From: an uncultured Sphingobium sp.
GTDB lineage: Bacteria > Pseudomonadota > Alphaproteobacteria > Sphingomonadales > Sphingomonadaceae
Length of the DNA: 9,502 bases
Assembly (NCBI GenBank): GCA_913773715.1
Contig: CAJYHD010000060.1
Location: forward strand, 1 to 9,502
Reading direction: 5' to 3'
Shown: one piece after another, positions 1 through 5,851 of the stretch
How the letters are laid out: each line of letters begins with the position of its first letter
Position numbering within the stretch: the stretch's first letter is position 1
Notes under the pieces: generated by a model
The model's input: only the letters and a program-made list of their open reading frames with translations
The model's database searches: none
Told to the model about the DNA's origin: nothing
Position numbers and translations under genes: made by a program

Positions 1-609
1 GCCACGAACCTTGCCGTCACAGCGAATGCGAGCGGCGGCCTTTCGCTGACGCTGGCGGACGGCACGGCCGTTGCTGCACCGTCCAATGGTGCGCTGGGTG
101 GCCTATTTTCGGCGGCATCGACCGTAGTCGATCGCCGGGCCAGCCTCGACGCTCTGGCAAACAAGTTCGTCACCGCCGTCAATGGATGGCACGCTGGCGG
201 CCTCACCGACGCGGGCACGGCGGGCGCGCCGCTGCTGTCCGGCACAACCGCCGCGACCGTCACTGCGCTCACCAGCGATCCTGCCGATCTTGCGGTCAAG
301 GGTACCGACGGCGTCGGCAACGGCAACCTGCTGCGTGCGTCATCCGTGCTGCGCGGCAGCGGCAGTTCCGAACAGGACTGGACATCGATCATCGCCACGC
401 ACGGCAATCTGCTGGCGGCGGTCGCAGCCGAAAAGACCACTGCACAAAGCCGCGACGATCAGGCCGTCGCCGCGCGGGAAGCTGTCAGCGGCGTCGATCT
501 CGATATGGAAGCGGCCGATCTGCTGCGCATCCAGCAAGCCTATCAGGGCAGCGCCAAGGTGATCCAGATCGCCAAGCAGACCATCGACACCATTCTCCAA
601 ATCATGTGA
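1..609 (+). CDS. flgK: FlgK, flagellar hook-associated protein 1 (C-terminal part)
   Basis: This is the last 202 codons of the first hook-filament junction protein. FlgK is exported by the flagellar type III apparatus and sits between the hook and FlgL. The reading frame is open from base 1, so the N-terminal part lies outside the window; the TGA is at 607-609. The closing helix, roughly residues 165-202 of this fragment, has the FlgK signature: VDLDMEAADLLRIQQAYQGS, then a run of I/V/A residues ending in DTILQIM. This matches the family's coiled-coil C-terminus (LDEEAANL.RYQQAYQASAKVI). The preceding Ala/Gly/Thr-rich stretch is typical of the variable outer domain. flgL follows after 20 bases, the usual flgK-flgL order. 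Identification is firm; the full length cannot be judged. Confidence 0.93.
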   Translation, partial: ATNLAVTANASGGLSLTLADGTAVAAPSNGALGGLFSAASTVVDRRASLDALANKFVTAVNGWHAGGLTDAGTAGAPLLSGTTAATVTALTSDPADLAVKGTDGVGNGNLLRASSVLRGSGSSEQDWTSIIATHGNLLAAVAAEKTTAQSRDDQAVAAREAVSGVDLDMEAADLLRIQQAYQGSAKVIQIAKQTIDTILQIM

Positions 610-629
610 CGCGCTAGGAGCATTTCACC

Positions 630-1475
630 ATGGTCGGTATCACCAACAAGGTCATGCTCGCCGAAATGCGGCGGCAACAGGCGCTTTCCCAGAGCATCGT
701 CGACGGTCAGACCGCAATCTCGACCGGCATCACGCTCAACAAGCCATCGGACAATCCGCTTGCCTGGGTGCAGGTGTCCGATCTTGGCCGCGCGCAGGCC
801 CAGCAGGCGGCGTGGCAGGCGAATATCAGCCATGGCAAAACGCGGTCCGGCAATGCCGAAGCCAATTTGGACGAAGTAAACAGTCTGCTCGTACGCGCGC
901 AAGAAGTCATGACCAACGCCCGCAACGGTACGCTTACGGGCAGCAGCAGTTCCGCACTGGTCGAAGAGTTGAAGACGATCCGTACGTCCATCGGCGAACT
1001 GATTAAAAAGAAAGATTTCCAAGGCACGCCCGTGTTCGACGACACGCAGGCCGTGCTTGTTCCGATCAGCCGCGGCCTCAACCTTGCCGTCGTCGGCACC
1101 AAGCAGGACGTATCGGAAGGCATCAACGTCAATGGTACGCCAATGTCGATCGATGACATTCTGAACGGCGCGATCGCGGCGATCCAGAGCGGTAACGATG
1201 CAACCATGGCCTCGTCGCTTGACGGCGTTAAGACAGCGCAGACTCACATCACGGTCGAGATCGCGAAGCAGGGCGTCCGCTCCAAGCGTCTCGAAGATGT
1301 AGCGGATCGCCTGACGGACGTGGACATCGACCTGAAGGAAAGCAGACAAGATCTCGAATCGGCAGATCTTGCCAAGGTCATTTCCGATGTGAAGGCCAAG
1401 CTTGTTCAACTGGACGCCGCGCAGTCCGCCTTTGCCCGCATCAATCAGAAGACGCTGTTCGACCTCATCAGCTGA
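630..1475 (+). CDS. flgL: FlgL, flagellar hook-associated protein 3 (flagellin family)
   Basis: A 281-residue flagellin-like junction protein that links FlgK to the filament. The N-terminal flagellin domain, about residues 1-135, contains ISTGITLNKPSDNPLAW, the conserved core in which flagellins and FlgL share a 'GxxxNxxsDdPa' motif. The C-terminal domain, about residues 200-281, ends ARINQKTLFDLIS and forms the second half of the coiled coil. The middle is short and variable. The length is slightly below that of many FlgL proteins but complete at both ends. The ATG is preceded by AGGAG at 616-620 with 9 bases of spacing. Position directly after flgK, and lack of flagellin export or glycosylation context, favour FlgL over a filament flagellin. 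Confidence 0.92.
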   Translation: MVGITNKVMLAEMRRQQALSQSIVDGQTAISTGITLNKPSDNPLAWVQVSDLGRAQAQQAAWQANISHGKTRSGNAEANLDEVNSLLVRAQEVMTNARNGTLTGSSSSALVEELKTIRTSIGELIKKKDFQGTPVFDDTQAVLVPISRGLNLAVVGTKQDVSEGINVNGTPMSIDDILNGAIAAIQSGNDATMASSLDGVKTAQTHITVEIAKQGVRSKRLEDVADRLTDVDIDLKESRQDLESADLAKVISDVKAKLVQLDAAQSAFARINQKTLFDLIS

Positions 1476-1509
1476 TGAAGGCATGTCGAATTGATGGTTT
1501 CAGCGTTGT

Positions 1510-1550
1510 GCCCGCCTCCCATGGATGCGGGCGCGATCTTTTCGGGAGGC
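1510..1550 (+). terminator. Overlapping inverted repeats after flgL; possible flgKL terminator
   Basis: Two perfect inverted repeats share bases. GCCCGC at 1510-1515 pairs with GCGGGC at 1527-1532 (11-base loop), and GCCTCCC at 1514-1520 pairs with GGGAGGC at 1544-1550. They cannot both form fully. The first is followed by GCGATCTTTTC, a weak T-tract. The position 35 bases after the flgL stop suits a transcript end, but the stems are modest, so this is tentative. Confidence 0.4.
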
Positions 1551-1586
1551 CAAGCCGTCAAAAATCCTGCCATCCTAAATCGGATG

Positions 1587-1608
1587 CTAACCATTCGGTA
1601 TTAACCCT
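1587..1608 (+). promoter_or_regulatory. Tandem CtrA-like half sites upstream of motA
   Basis: CTAACCAT at 1587-1594 and TTAACCCT at 1601-1608 each match the CtrA octamer TTAACCAT at 7 of 8 positions and are 14 bases apart start to start, on the same strand. CtrA directly or indirectly drives motility genes in many alphaproteobacteria. The spacing does not fit the canonical full site TTAA-N7-TTAA. One GANTC methylation site (GATTC, 1625-1629) lies just downstream. The motA start is 66 bases beyond the second site. Regulation by CtrA is inferred from the motif and location only. Confidence 0.4.
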
Positions 1609-1673
1609 GTGACCGAGCGCCAAGGATTCGGCGCATTTGATCAGAGCCTGCGGGCGCATTTTCGGGGATCACC

Positions 1674-2537
1674 ATGTTTGCTGCCATTGGTCTTGTCATC
1701 CTGCTCGTCATGGTGTTCGGCGGCTTCGCCTTCACCGGCGGCGACCTTGGCCCGGTGTTGCACGCGCTTCCGCACGAAATGCTCATCATCGGCGGTGCTG
1801 CCGTAGGCGCACTCGTCATCGGCAACAGCGGCGCGGACCTGAAGGCGCTGGGCGGCGGCATGGCCAAGGTGTTCAAGGGCGCGAAATACAAGAAGCAGGA
1901 TTTTCTCGACTGCATCTTCCTTGTTTCCAAGCTCATGAAGGTGTTGCGGGTTGAAGGCCCGGTCGCGCTGGAACCGCATATCGAAGATCCGTCCAGCTCC
2001 ACGATCTTCAACGAATATCCCAAGCTGATCAAGGACAAGGCGCTCGTCCACCTGATCAGCGACACGCTGCGGCTCGTTGTCATCTCGTCGGGAACGCTCG
2101 ATCCTCATGCGGTCGAGGAGGTGATGGATAACGCGCTCAAGACGCATCACCATGAAGCGATCAAGCCCGCCGACAATCTTCAAGGGCTGGCTGACGCCCT
2201 CCCCGCGCTCGGTATCGTCGCGGCGGTTCTGGGCGTGGTGAAGACGATGGGGTCGATCGATCAGCCGCCTGCCATTCTGGGCGCGATGATCGGTTCGGCG
2301 CTGGTCGGCACGTTCCTGGGCATTCTGCTCGCCTATGGCATGGTCAATCCCTTCGCCAATCGCTGCCGTGCGGTGATCGAAGCGGACGGGGCGATCTATC
2401 ATGTCGTCAAACAGATCATCGTCGCATCGCTGCACGGTCATCCCCAGCCGCTGGTTATCGAAGCCGCGCGGTCTGGCCTGACCCACGCCAACCAGCCCGG
2501 CTTCGCCGAAGTGTTCGACGGCATGCGGGGCAAATAA
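1674..2537 (+). CDS. motA: MotA, flagellar motor stator protein
   Basis: A 287-residue inner-membrane protein which, with MotB, forms the ion-conducting stator that pushes on the FliG rotor ring. Four hydrophobic segments are visible at about 1-20, 33-52, 174-195 and 201-224, with a large cytoplasmic loop between the second and third. That loop carries R92 and E100, with the same 8-residue spacing as the E. coli rotor-contact residues R90 and E98. P177 and P226 correspond to E. coli P173 and P222, which couple ion flow to movement. Length is close to E. coli MotA (295). The start ATG has GGGGA at 1664-1668. motB begins 3 bases after the stop, so the two are surely co-transcribed and probably translationally coupled. 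Confidence 0.97.
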   Translation: MFAAIGLVILLVMVFGGFAFTGGDLGPVLHALPHEMLIIGGAAVGALVIGNSGADLKALGGGMAKVFKGAKYKKQDFLDCIFLVSKLMKVLRVEGPVALEPHIEDPSSSTIFNEYPKLIKDKALVHLISDTLRLVVISSGTLDPHAVEEVMDNALKTHHHEAIKPADNLQGLADALPALGIVAAVLGVVKTMGSIDQPPAILGAMIGSALVGTFLGILLAYGMVNPFANRCRAVIEADGAIYHVVKQIIVASLHGHPQPLVIEAARSGLTHANQPGFAEVFDGMRGK

Positions 2538-2540
2538 GTC

Positions 2541-3593
2541 ATGGCGGAAAAGAAGCGCGGCGCGAACGAGCCTGAACCAAGGCCGATCATCGTCAAGAAG
2601 ATCATCGTCGAAGGACATGGCGGCCACCATGGCGGTGCGTGGAAGGTCGCCTACGCCGACTTCGTCACGGCGATGATGGCCTTCTTCCTGCTCATGTGGC
2701 TACTGGGCGCGACGACCGAAAAGCAGCGCAAGGGTCTCGCCGACTATTTCACGCCGACGCTGGTGGAGCAGAAGGCTGGCTCCGCTGGCTCCAACGGCCT
2801 GTTCGGCGGCGACAGCTTCATGAGCAAGGAGAATTACCCGACCACCGGCGGTCAGGGCAACCTGGCCATCACCATTCCGCGCGATGCGAGCGGCACCAAG
2901 GACCAGGGCGGCAAGGCGACACGCGCCGCCGATCGGCAGAAATTCGAGGCGATCAAGCAGGCGCTTGAAGCGCGCATGGCAAAGAGCGGCATGAACAAGC
3001 TGCGCAAGAATGTGCGTTTCACCGAAACACGCGAAGGCCTGCGCATCGACCTGATCGACGAATCGGACTTCGCCATGTTCGCAAGCGGCACCGACCAGTT
3101 GGTGCCGCAGGCCCGCGCGCTGATCGGCGAAGTCGCCGGCGTTATCGGCACGATGCCCAATCCGCTGATCGTGCGCGGCCACACCGATGGCTTGCCCTAT
3201 GCCTCGGGCCGGTCGATGAACAACTGGATGCTCTCATCGTCTCGCGCTGAAGCGACACGCAAGGCGCTTGCCGAAAAGGGCATCCCCAATGCTCGCTTCG
3301 CCCGGATCGAAGGCGTCGCGGACCGGGAACCCTATCTGTCGAAGGACCCCTATGATCCGCGCAACCGGCGCATTTCAATCATCCTCGGATGGACGCAAGG
3401 TGCAGGCGCGATGGATCAGGATGGCGGGCTGGACGACGAAACCAAGCAGGCGATCAAGGAGCGCGACGACCCCGCACGCGTTGCCAAGGAACAGGCGCGT
3501 CAGCTGGATATGGGCGGCACCGATCTGCCCGCTGGCGTCCAGTTGGTCAATCCCACGGCGGCAGGCACTTCGTCCAAGCCGGGCAAGCATTAA
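2541..3593 (+). CDS. motB: MotB, flagellar motor stator protein with OmpA-like domain
   Basis: A 350-residue partner of MotA that anchors the stator to peptidoglycan. After a short basic cytoplasmic tail comes the signature AWKVAYADFVTAMMAFFLLM (residues 33-52). D40 is the expected ion-binding aspartate (E. coli D32), and the motif is the proton-type MotB pattern rather than the PomB pattern. Residues from about 60 to 105 form the plug and linker region. Residues 165-285 form the OmpA/MotB peptidoglycan-binding domain, with GHTDGLPY at 213-220, SRAEATRKAL at 234-243 and DPRNRRISI at 272-280. The tail after about 285 is hydrophilic, low in complexity and extends past the domain. Spacing from motA is 3 bases. 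Confidence 0.97.
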   Translation: MAEKKRGANEPEPRPIIVKKIIVEGHGGHHGGAWKVAYADFVTAMMAFFLLMWLLGATTEKQRKGLADYFTPTLVEQKAGSAGSNGLFGGDSFMSKENYPTTGGQGNLAITIPRDASGTKDQGGKATRAADRQKFEAIKQALEARMAKSGMNKLRKNVRFTETREGLRIDLIDESDFAMFASGTDQLVPQARALIGEVAGVIGTMPNPLIVRGHTDGLPYASGRSMNNWMLSSSRAEATRKALAEKGIPNARFARIEGVADREPYLSKDPYDPRNRRISIILGWTQGAGAMDQDGGLDDETKQAIKERDDPARVAKEQARQLDMGGTDLPAGVQLVNPTAAGTSSKPGKH

Positions 3594-3599
3594 ATCAAC

Positions 3600-3630
3600 G
3601 TCGCCCAAGGATTTACCTCTCTTGGGCGAC
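3600..3630 (+). terminator. Rho-independent-like terminator after motB
   Basis: A perfect 10-bp stem: GTCGCCCAAG (3600-3609) pairs with CTTGGGCGAC (3621-3630) around an 11-base loop. It begins 7 bases after the motB stop. The downstream tract CTGACCTTTCTCTC is pyrimidine-rich but lacks a clean T-run, so termination may be partial. The stem is symmetric and would also form in an antisense transcript. Confidence 0.72.
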
Positions 3631-3725
3631 CTGACCTTTCTCTCGCCCGGAAGAGCCGTGGATAGCCGATTGGCTAAATCCTAGCCTCTCACCAGGGGAT
3701 CGACGCAGGACCAATAAAGGGCTTG

Positions 3726-3745
3726 GCATCCTCGGGAGAGGATGC
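3726..3745 (+). promoter_or_regulatory. GNRA-capped hairpin abutting the acyltransferase start, containing its RBS
   Basis: GCATCCTC (3726-3733) and GAGGATGC (3738-3745) form a perfect 8-bp stem closed by the tetraloop GGGA, which fits GNRA. The ATG begins at 3746, the base after the stem. The only convincing Shine-Dalgarno sequence, GGGAGAGG at 3734-3741, lies in the loop and the 3' arm, so folding would hide it. An alternative pairing of GGCAT (3725-3729) with ATGCC (3746-3750) would also take in the start codon. Translational control is an inference. Confidence 0.5.
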
Positions 3746-4936
3746 ATGCCCCATATGAGAGTGGGCGCCGCGCAAACGCGCCCGTCGTTGCCGACCATCA
3801 TGATCGCGAGCGACGGCGCAGTCGCCCGCCCTGCCCGGATGGCCTGGATCGATGTTGCCAAGGGCGGCTCGATCATGCTGGTCGTGCTGATGCATGTTGC
3901 GAGCTGGTATGCCGCCAGCGTCGATGCCGACGGCGCGCGCTTCTGGACGGTCTTCAGCATGATGAGCGCGCCCGTCAGGATGCCGCTCTTCTTCTTCGTC
4001 TCGGGCTTTCTTGCCGTAAGGGCGCTCAACAAGCCGTTGAGCGCCAGCTTCTGCAAGACTGCCGGTTTGTTCTTCCTCTACATCTTCTGGACCGGCCTGT
4101 TCCTCGCCAGGACATGGCACCCCGCCCTGCGCAACGGCATGGCAGCCCCTGCCCTTGACGACTATCTGGAAAGCCTGCTGCTGCCTACCGTATTCTGGTA
4201 TATCTGGGCGTTGCCGGTCTTCTACCTGGTCGCTTGGGTCGCGCATCGCTGGCTCGGCCGCGCCAGCATCCTGCTGCTGCTTCCGTCGGCGGTATTGGCT
4301 CTGGCTTACGCGCCGATCGTCGATGCGACGCAGGACATGTTCTTGCCCCCGCTAGCGCCAGCCATGATCGACTCCGTTACGTCTAATTTCATCTGGTTCC
4401 TCGTCGGCATTCACCTGCGGGATCGCTGGCTGGACATGATCGCAACCGCCGACCTTCGCTACGCCGTCATCGGATGCGGGACTTACGCGTTGATGATCGG
4501 TCTCTGTATGAAGGCTGGAATCGATCCCAAGGCGATGAAGCTGCTTGCCGCGCCGGTCGCCCTTTTCAGTTGCGCCCAAGTCTTTGGACTGGTGCGGCTG
4601 GATGGCATCACCGCAGCCTTCTTCGCCCATGTCGGGCAGATGACGTTGCCGGTTTATATCTTTCACATCTTCGGCATCGCTGTGATGAGCGCGCTGTTCA
4701 AAGTTACAGGTCTCGATCTCCGTTTCGATGCGGCTGATCCGATGCTCGGCTCGACCTTCATCCCGATCCTTGCGATTGCGCTCGTCTCGTCCTCGCGATT
4801 GGTCGGGGAAGCGCTATCGCGCTCGCCTCTGCGTTGGCTGGTCGTGCCGATGAGCCTGCCCGGCAAATCCCGGCGGCAAAAAATTGCCGCTCCGGCAACC
4901 AGCTATTTGCCGCTCCGGCAACGATCGGAACAATAG
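3746..4936 (+). CDS. Acyltransferase-3 family integral membrane protein
   Basis: A 396-residue polytopic membrane protein, probably an O-acyltransferase that modifies a surface sugar polymer or similar cell-envelope glycan; the substrate cannot be told from the sequence. The family opening is [20 protein letters not shown] (residues 31-50), with the conserved acidic D36 and the first-helix histidine H50. Next comes [13 protein letters not shown] (79-91), the family's R-P-F-SG motif. About ten hydrophobic segments follow, and H307 lies in YIFHIFG. The chosen ATG has the best RBS; M19 or M32 would start nearer the conserved core. It follows the motAB terminator, so a flagellar role is not implied. 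The last residues (about 372-396) are hydrophilic and encoded by hairpin repeats that serve the opposite strand. It overlaps the DUF2256 gene by 34 bp. Confidence 0.85.
   Translation: MPHMRVGAAQTRPSLPTIMIASDGAVARPARMAWIDVAKGGSIMLVVLMHVASWYAASVDADGARFWTVFSMMSAPVRMPLFFFVSGFLAVRALNKPLSASFCKTAGLFFLYIFWTGLFLARTWHPALRNGMAAPALDDYLESLLLPTVFWYIWALPVFYLVAWVAHRWLGRASILLLLPSAVLALAYAPIVDATQDMFLPPLAPAMIDSVTSNFIWFLVGIHLRDRWLDMIATADLRYAVIGCGTYALMIGLCMKAGIDPKAMKLLAAPVALFSCAQVFGLVRLDGITAAFFAHVGQMTLPVYIFHIFGIAVMSALFKVTGLDLRFDAADPMLGSTFIPILAIALVSSSRLVGEALSRSPLRWLVVPMSLPGKSRRQKIAAPATSYLPLRQRSEQ
4878..4898 (-). terminator. Rho-independent terminator of the SDR-DUF2256 operon
   Basis: Read on the minus strand, TTGCCG-GAG-CGGCAA (4898-4884) forms a 6-bp stem with a 3-base loop and is followed at once by TTTTTT (4883-4878). 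This is a textbook intrinsic terminator, placed 5 bases after the DUF2256 stop codon. It lies wholly inside the 3' end of the plus-strand acyltransferase gene. On the plus strand, GCGGCAA (4873-4879) and TTGCCGC (4884-4890) can form another 7-bp stem with an AAAA loop. Confidence 0.82.
4884..4922. repeat. Tandem 16-base repeat, each unit a small hairpin
   Basis: TTGCCGCTCCGGCAAC occurs exactly at 4884-4899 and again at 4907-4922, a 23-base period. Each copy is itself an inverted repeat (TTGCCG-CTC-CGGCAA). One copy lies in the last codons of DUF2256 and the other is the stem of its terminator. Both also code for the acyltransferase C-terminus in the opposite direction. A local duplication of the terminator stem is the simplest origin. 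Confidence 0.85.
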
Positions 4937-5043
4937 ACGACCTGATCCCAGTCGCGCGCCCATTTCTTGCGCCATGTGAAGAGACGCTGGCACACCGGGC
5001 AAATCTTGGTCGGCAGGTCCGCCTTGTTGCGCATCTTGGCCAT
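4903..5043 (-). CDS. DUF2256 family small zinc-ribbon-like protein
   Basis: A 46-residue protein easily missed by gene callers. Residues 10-18 read LPTKICPVC, residues 22-32 [11 protein letters not shown], and residues 37-42 YCSDRC. This is the DUF2256 pattern: C15-x2-C18 and C38-x3-C42, likely one zinc site, around a very conserved Trp/Lys-rich helix. The molecular function of the family is unknown. DUF2256 genes are often found near photolyase/cryptochrome-type and SDR genes. The ATG lies 12 bases after the SDR stop, with AAGGGC just after that stop as RBS; M4 is an alternative start. The TAG and the last 11 codons overlap the acyltransferase 3' end in antisense. The codons for the last residues form part of a hairpin repeat. 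Confidence 0.9.
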   Translation of the reverse strand: MAKMRNKADLPTKICPVCQRLFTWRKKWARDWDQVVYCSDRCRSGK

Positions 5044-5055
5044 CGGGCTGCCCTT

Positions 5056-5790
5056 CTACCACGGAAGCCGTCGACCGTCCCATGCGAACAGTCCGCCCGC
5101 CGCATCGGGGGTCAAGCCATCGATGACCGACAACAACTGCTCCGCCGCGCGGTCCGGCGTAAAGAGCGAGTCTGGCCGGACGTTGCGCTGAAAGGGCTGC
5201 GACAGGTTGCTGTCCACCGTGCCGGGGTGCAACGCTGCGATCACTGCTAGCGGATGAGATCGCGCCATTTCTATCGCGAAGTTACGAATCAGCATGTTGA
5301 GCGCCGCCTTGCTCGCACGGTAGCTGTGCCAGCCGCCGAGACCATTGTCGCCGATCGATCCGACCTTCGCTGACAGCACGGCGAATACGGCACGGCGATC
5401 TTTGGGCAAAAGCGGCAGGAAATGCTTGGCGATGAGCGCAGGCCCGATCGTATTGATCGCAAATAGCCGCGCCATTGCGTCTGGCTCGATCGCGCGCAGG
5501 CTCTTTTCGGGCGTGATGCCTTCTACATCGTTATGCAGCATCCCGGTGGCGACAAGAATCATTGTGGGCGGTCGGTCTAGTGTTTCTGCGGCAGCCTTGA
5601 TCGAGGCCTCATCTGTGAGGTCGAACGAAAAAGGCGTGACGTCCTGCGGCCAATCGTCGCGCATCGTCCGAGCGCCAGAGTAAATTTGAGCATAACGGCT
5701 GGACCAACGAAGTCTCTCGACCAACGCGCGGCCTATCCCGCCATTCGCGCCAAAGATGACGGCACAGCTCTCCAATGCCTTGTCGCTCAC
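5056..5790 (-). CDS. SDR family NAD(P)-dependent oxidoreductase (C-factor-like)
   Basis: A 244-residue short-chain dehydrogenase/reductase with a single Rossmann fold, cytosolic. The cofactor loop is G14-A-N-G-G-I-G20, the active-site asparagine is N113 in AINTIGP, the catalytic serine is S140 in VLSAKVG, and Y157-x3-K161 is the catalytic pair. The glycine loop and overall layout resemble C-factor (CsgA)-type SDRs; the substrate is unknown. The start is GTG at 5790 (MSDKALES), supported by GAGGAG six bases upstream and a promoter whose predicted transcript begins about 18 bases before it. DUF2256 follows 12 bases downstream, so the two form one operon. The kinase gene ends 61 bases upstream, with the promoter in that gap. 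Confidence 0.92.
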   Translation of the reverse strand: MSDKALESCAVIFGANGGIGRALVERLRWSSRYAQIYSGARTMRDDWPQDVTPFSFDLTDEASIKAAAETLDRPPTMILVATGMLHNDVEGITPEKSLRAIEPDAMARLFAINTIGPALIAKHFLPLLPKDRRAVFAVLSAKVGSIGDNGLGGWHSYRASKAALNMLIRNFAIEMARSHPLAVIAALHPGTVDSNLSQPFQRNVRPDSLFTPDRAAEQLLSVIDGLTPDAAGGLFAWDGRRLPW

Positions 5791-5814
5791 ACACGTCTCC
5801 TCGCCGCAGCAGAA

Positions 5815-5839
5815 AACGGGGCGTTGCGATCATCGTTCC
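5815..5839 (-). promoter_or_regulatory. EcfG-type (general stress sigma) promoter for SDR-DUF2256
   Basis: On the minus strand, GGAAC (5839-5835) is followed after exactly 16 bases by CGTT (5818-5815). This is a full match to the alphaproteobacterial EcfG consensus GGAAC-N16/17-CGTT used in the PhyR-NepR-EcfG stress response. The predicted start near 5808 gives a short leader that holds the GAGGAG ribosome site and the GTG at 5790. The -35 box lies 12 bases past the kinase stop codon. No other GGAAC in the window that was checked has a correctly spaced partner. Confidence 0.7.
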
Positions 5840-5851
5840 GAGGGGCGAACG

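Noticed and set aside
543..1484. Long minus-strand open frame of 313 codons opposite flgL
   Set aside because: It is an antisense shadow of flgL in GC-rich DNA; it has a His/Arg/Asp-rich composition with no recognisable domain.
1576..1602. Sigma-28 (FliA) promoter upstream of motA
   Set aside because: TAAA at 1576 has no good GCCGATAA partner; at 14-15 base spacing the best candidate matches only about half the positions.
1587..1604. Canonical CtrA full site TTAA-N7-TTAA
   Set aside because: The two half sites are separated by 10 bases, not 7, so only the octamer form of the motif was kept.
1641..2630. Minus-strand open frame of 329 codons opposite motA
   Set aside because: The plus strand encodes an unmistakable MotA with all key residues; the opposite product is rich in Arg, His and Asp and has no domain.
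3663..3676. Small inverted repeat TAGCC-GATT-GGCTA upstream of the acyltransferase
   Set aside because: A 5-bp stem is too short to be meaningful, and no promoter elements with proper spacing were found near it.
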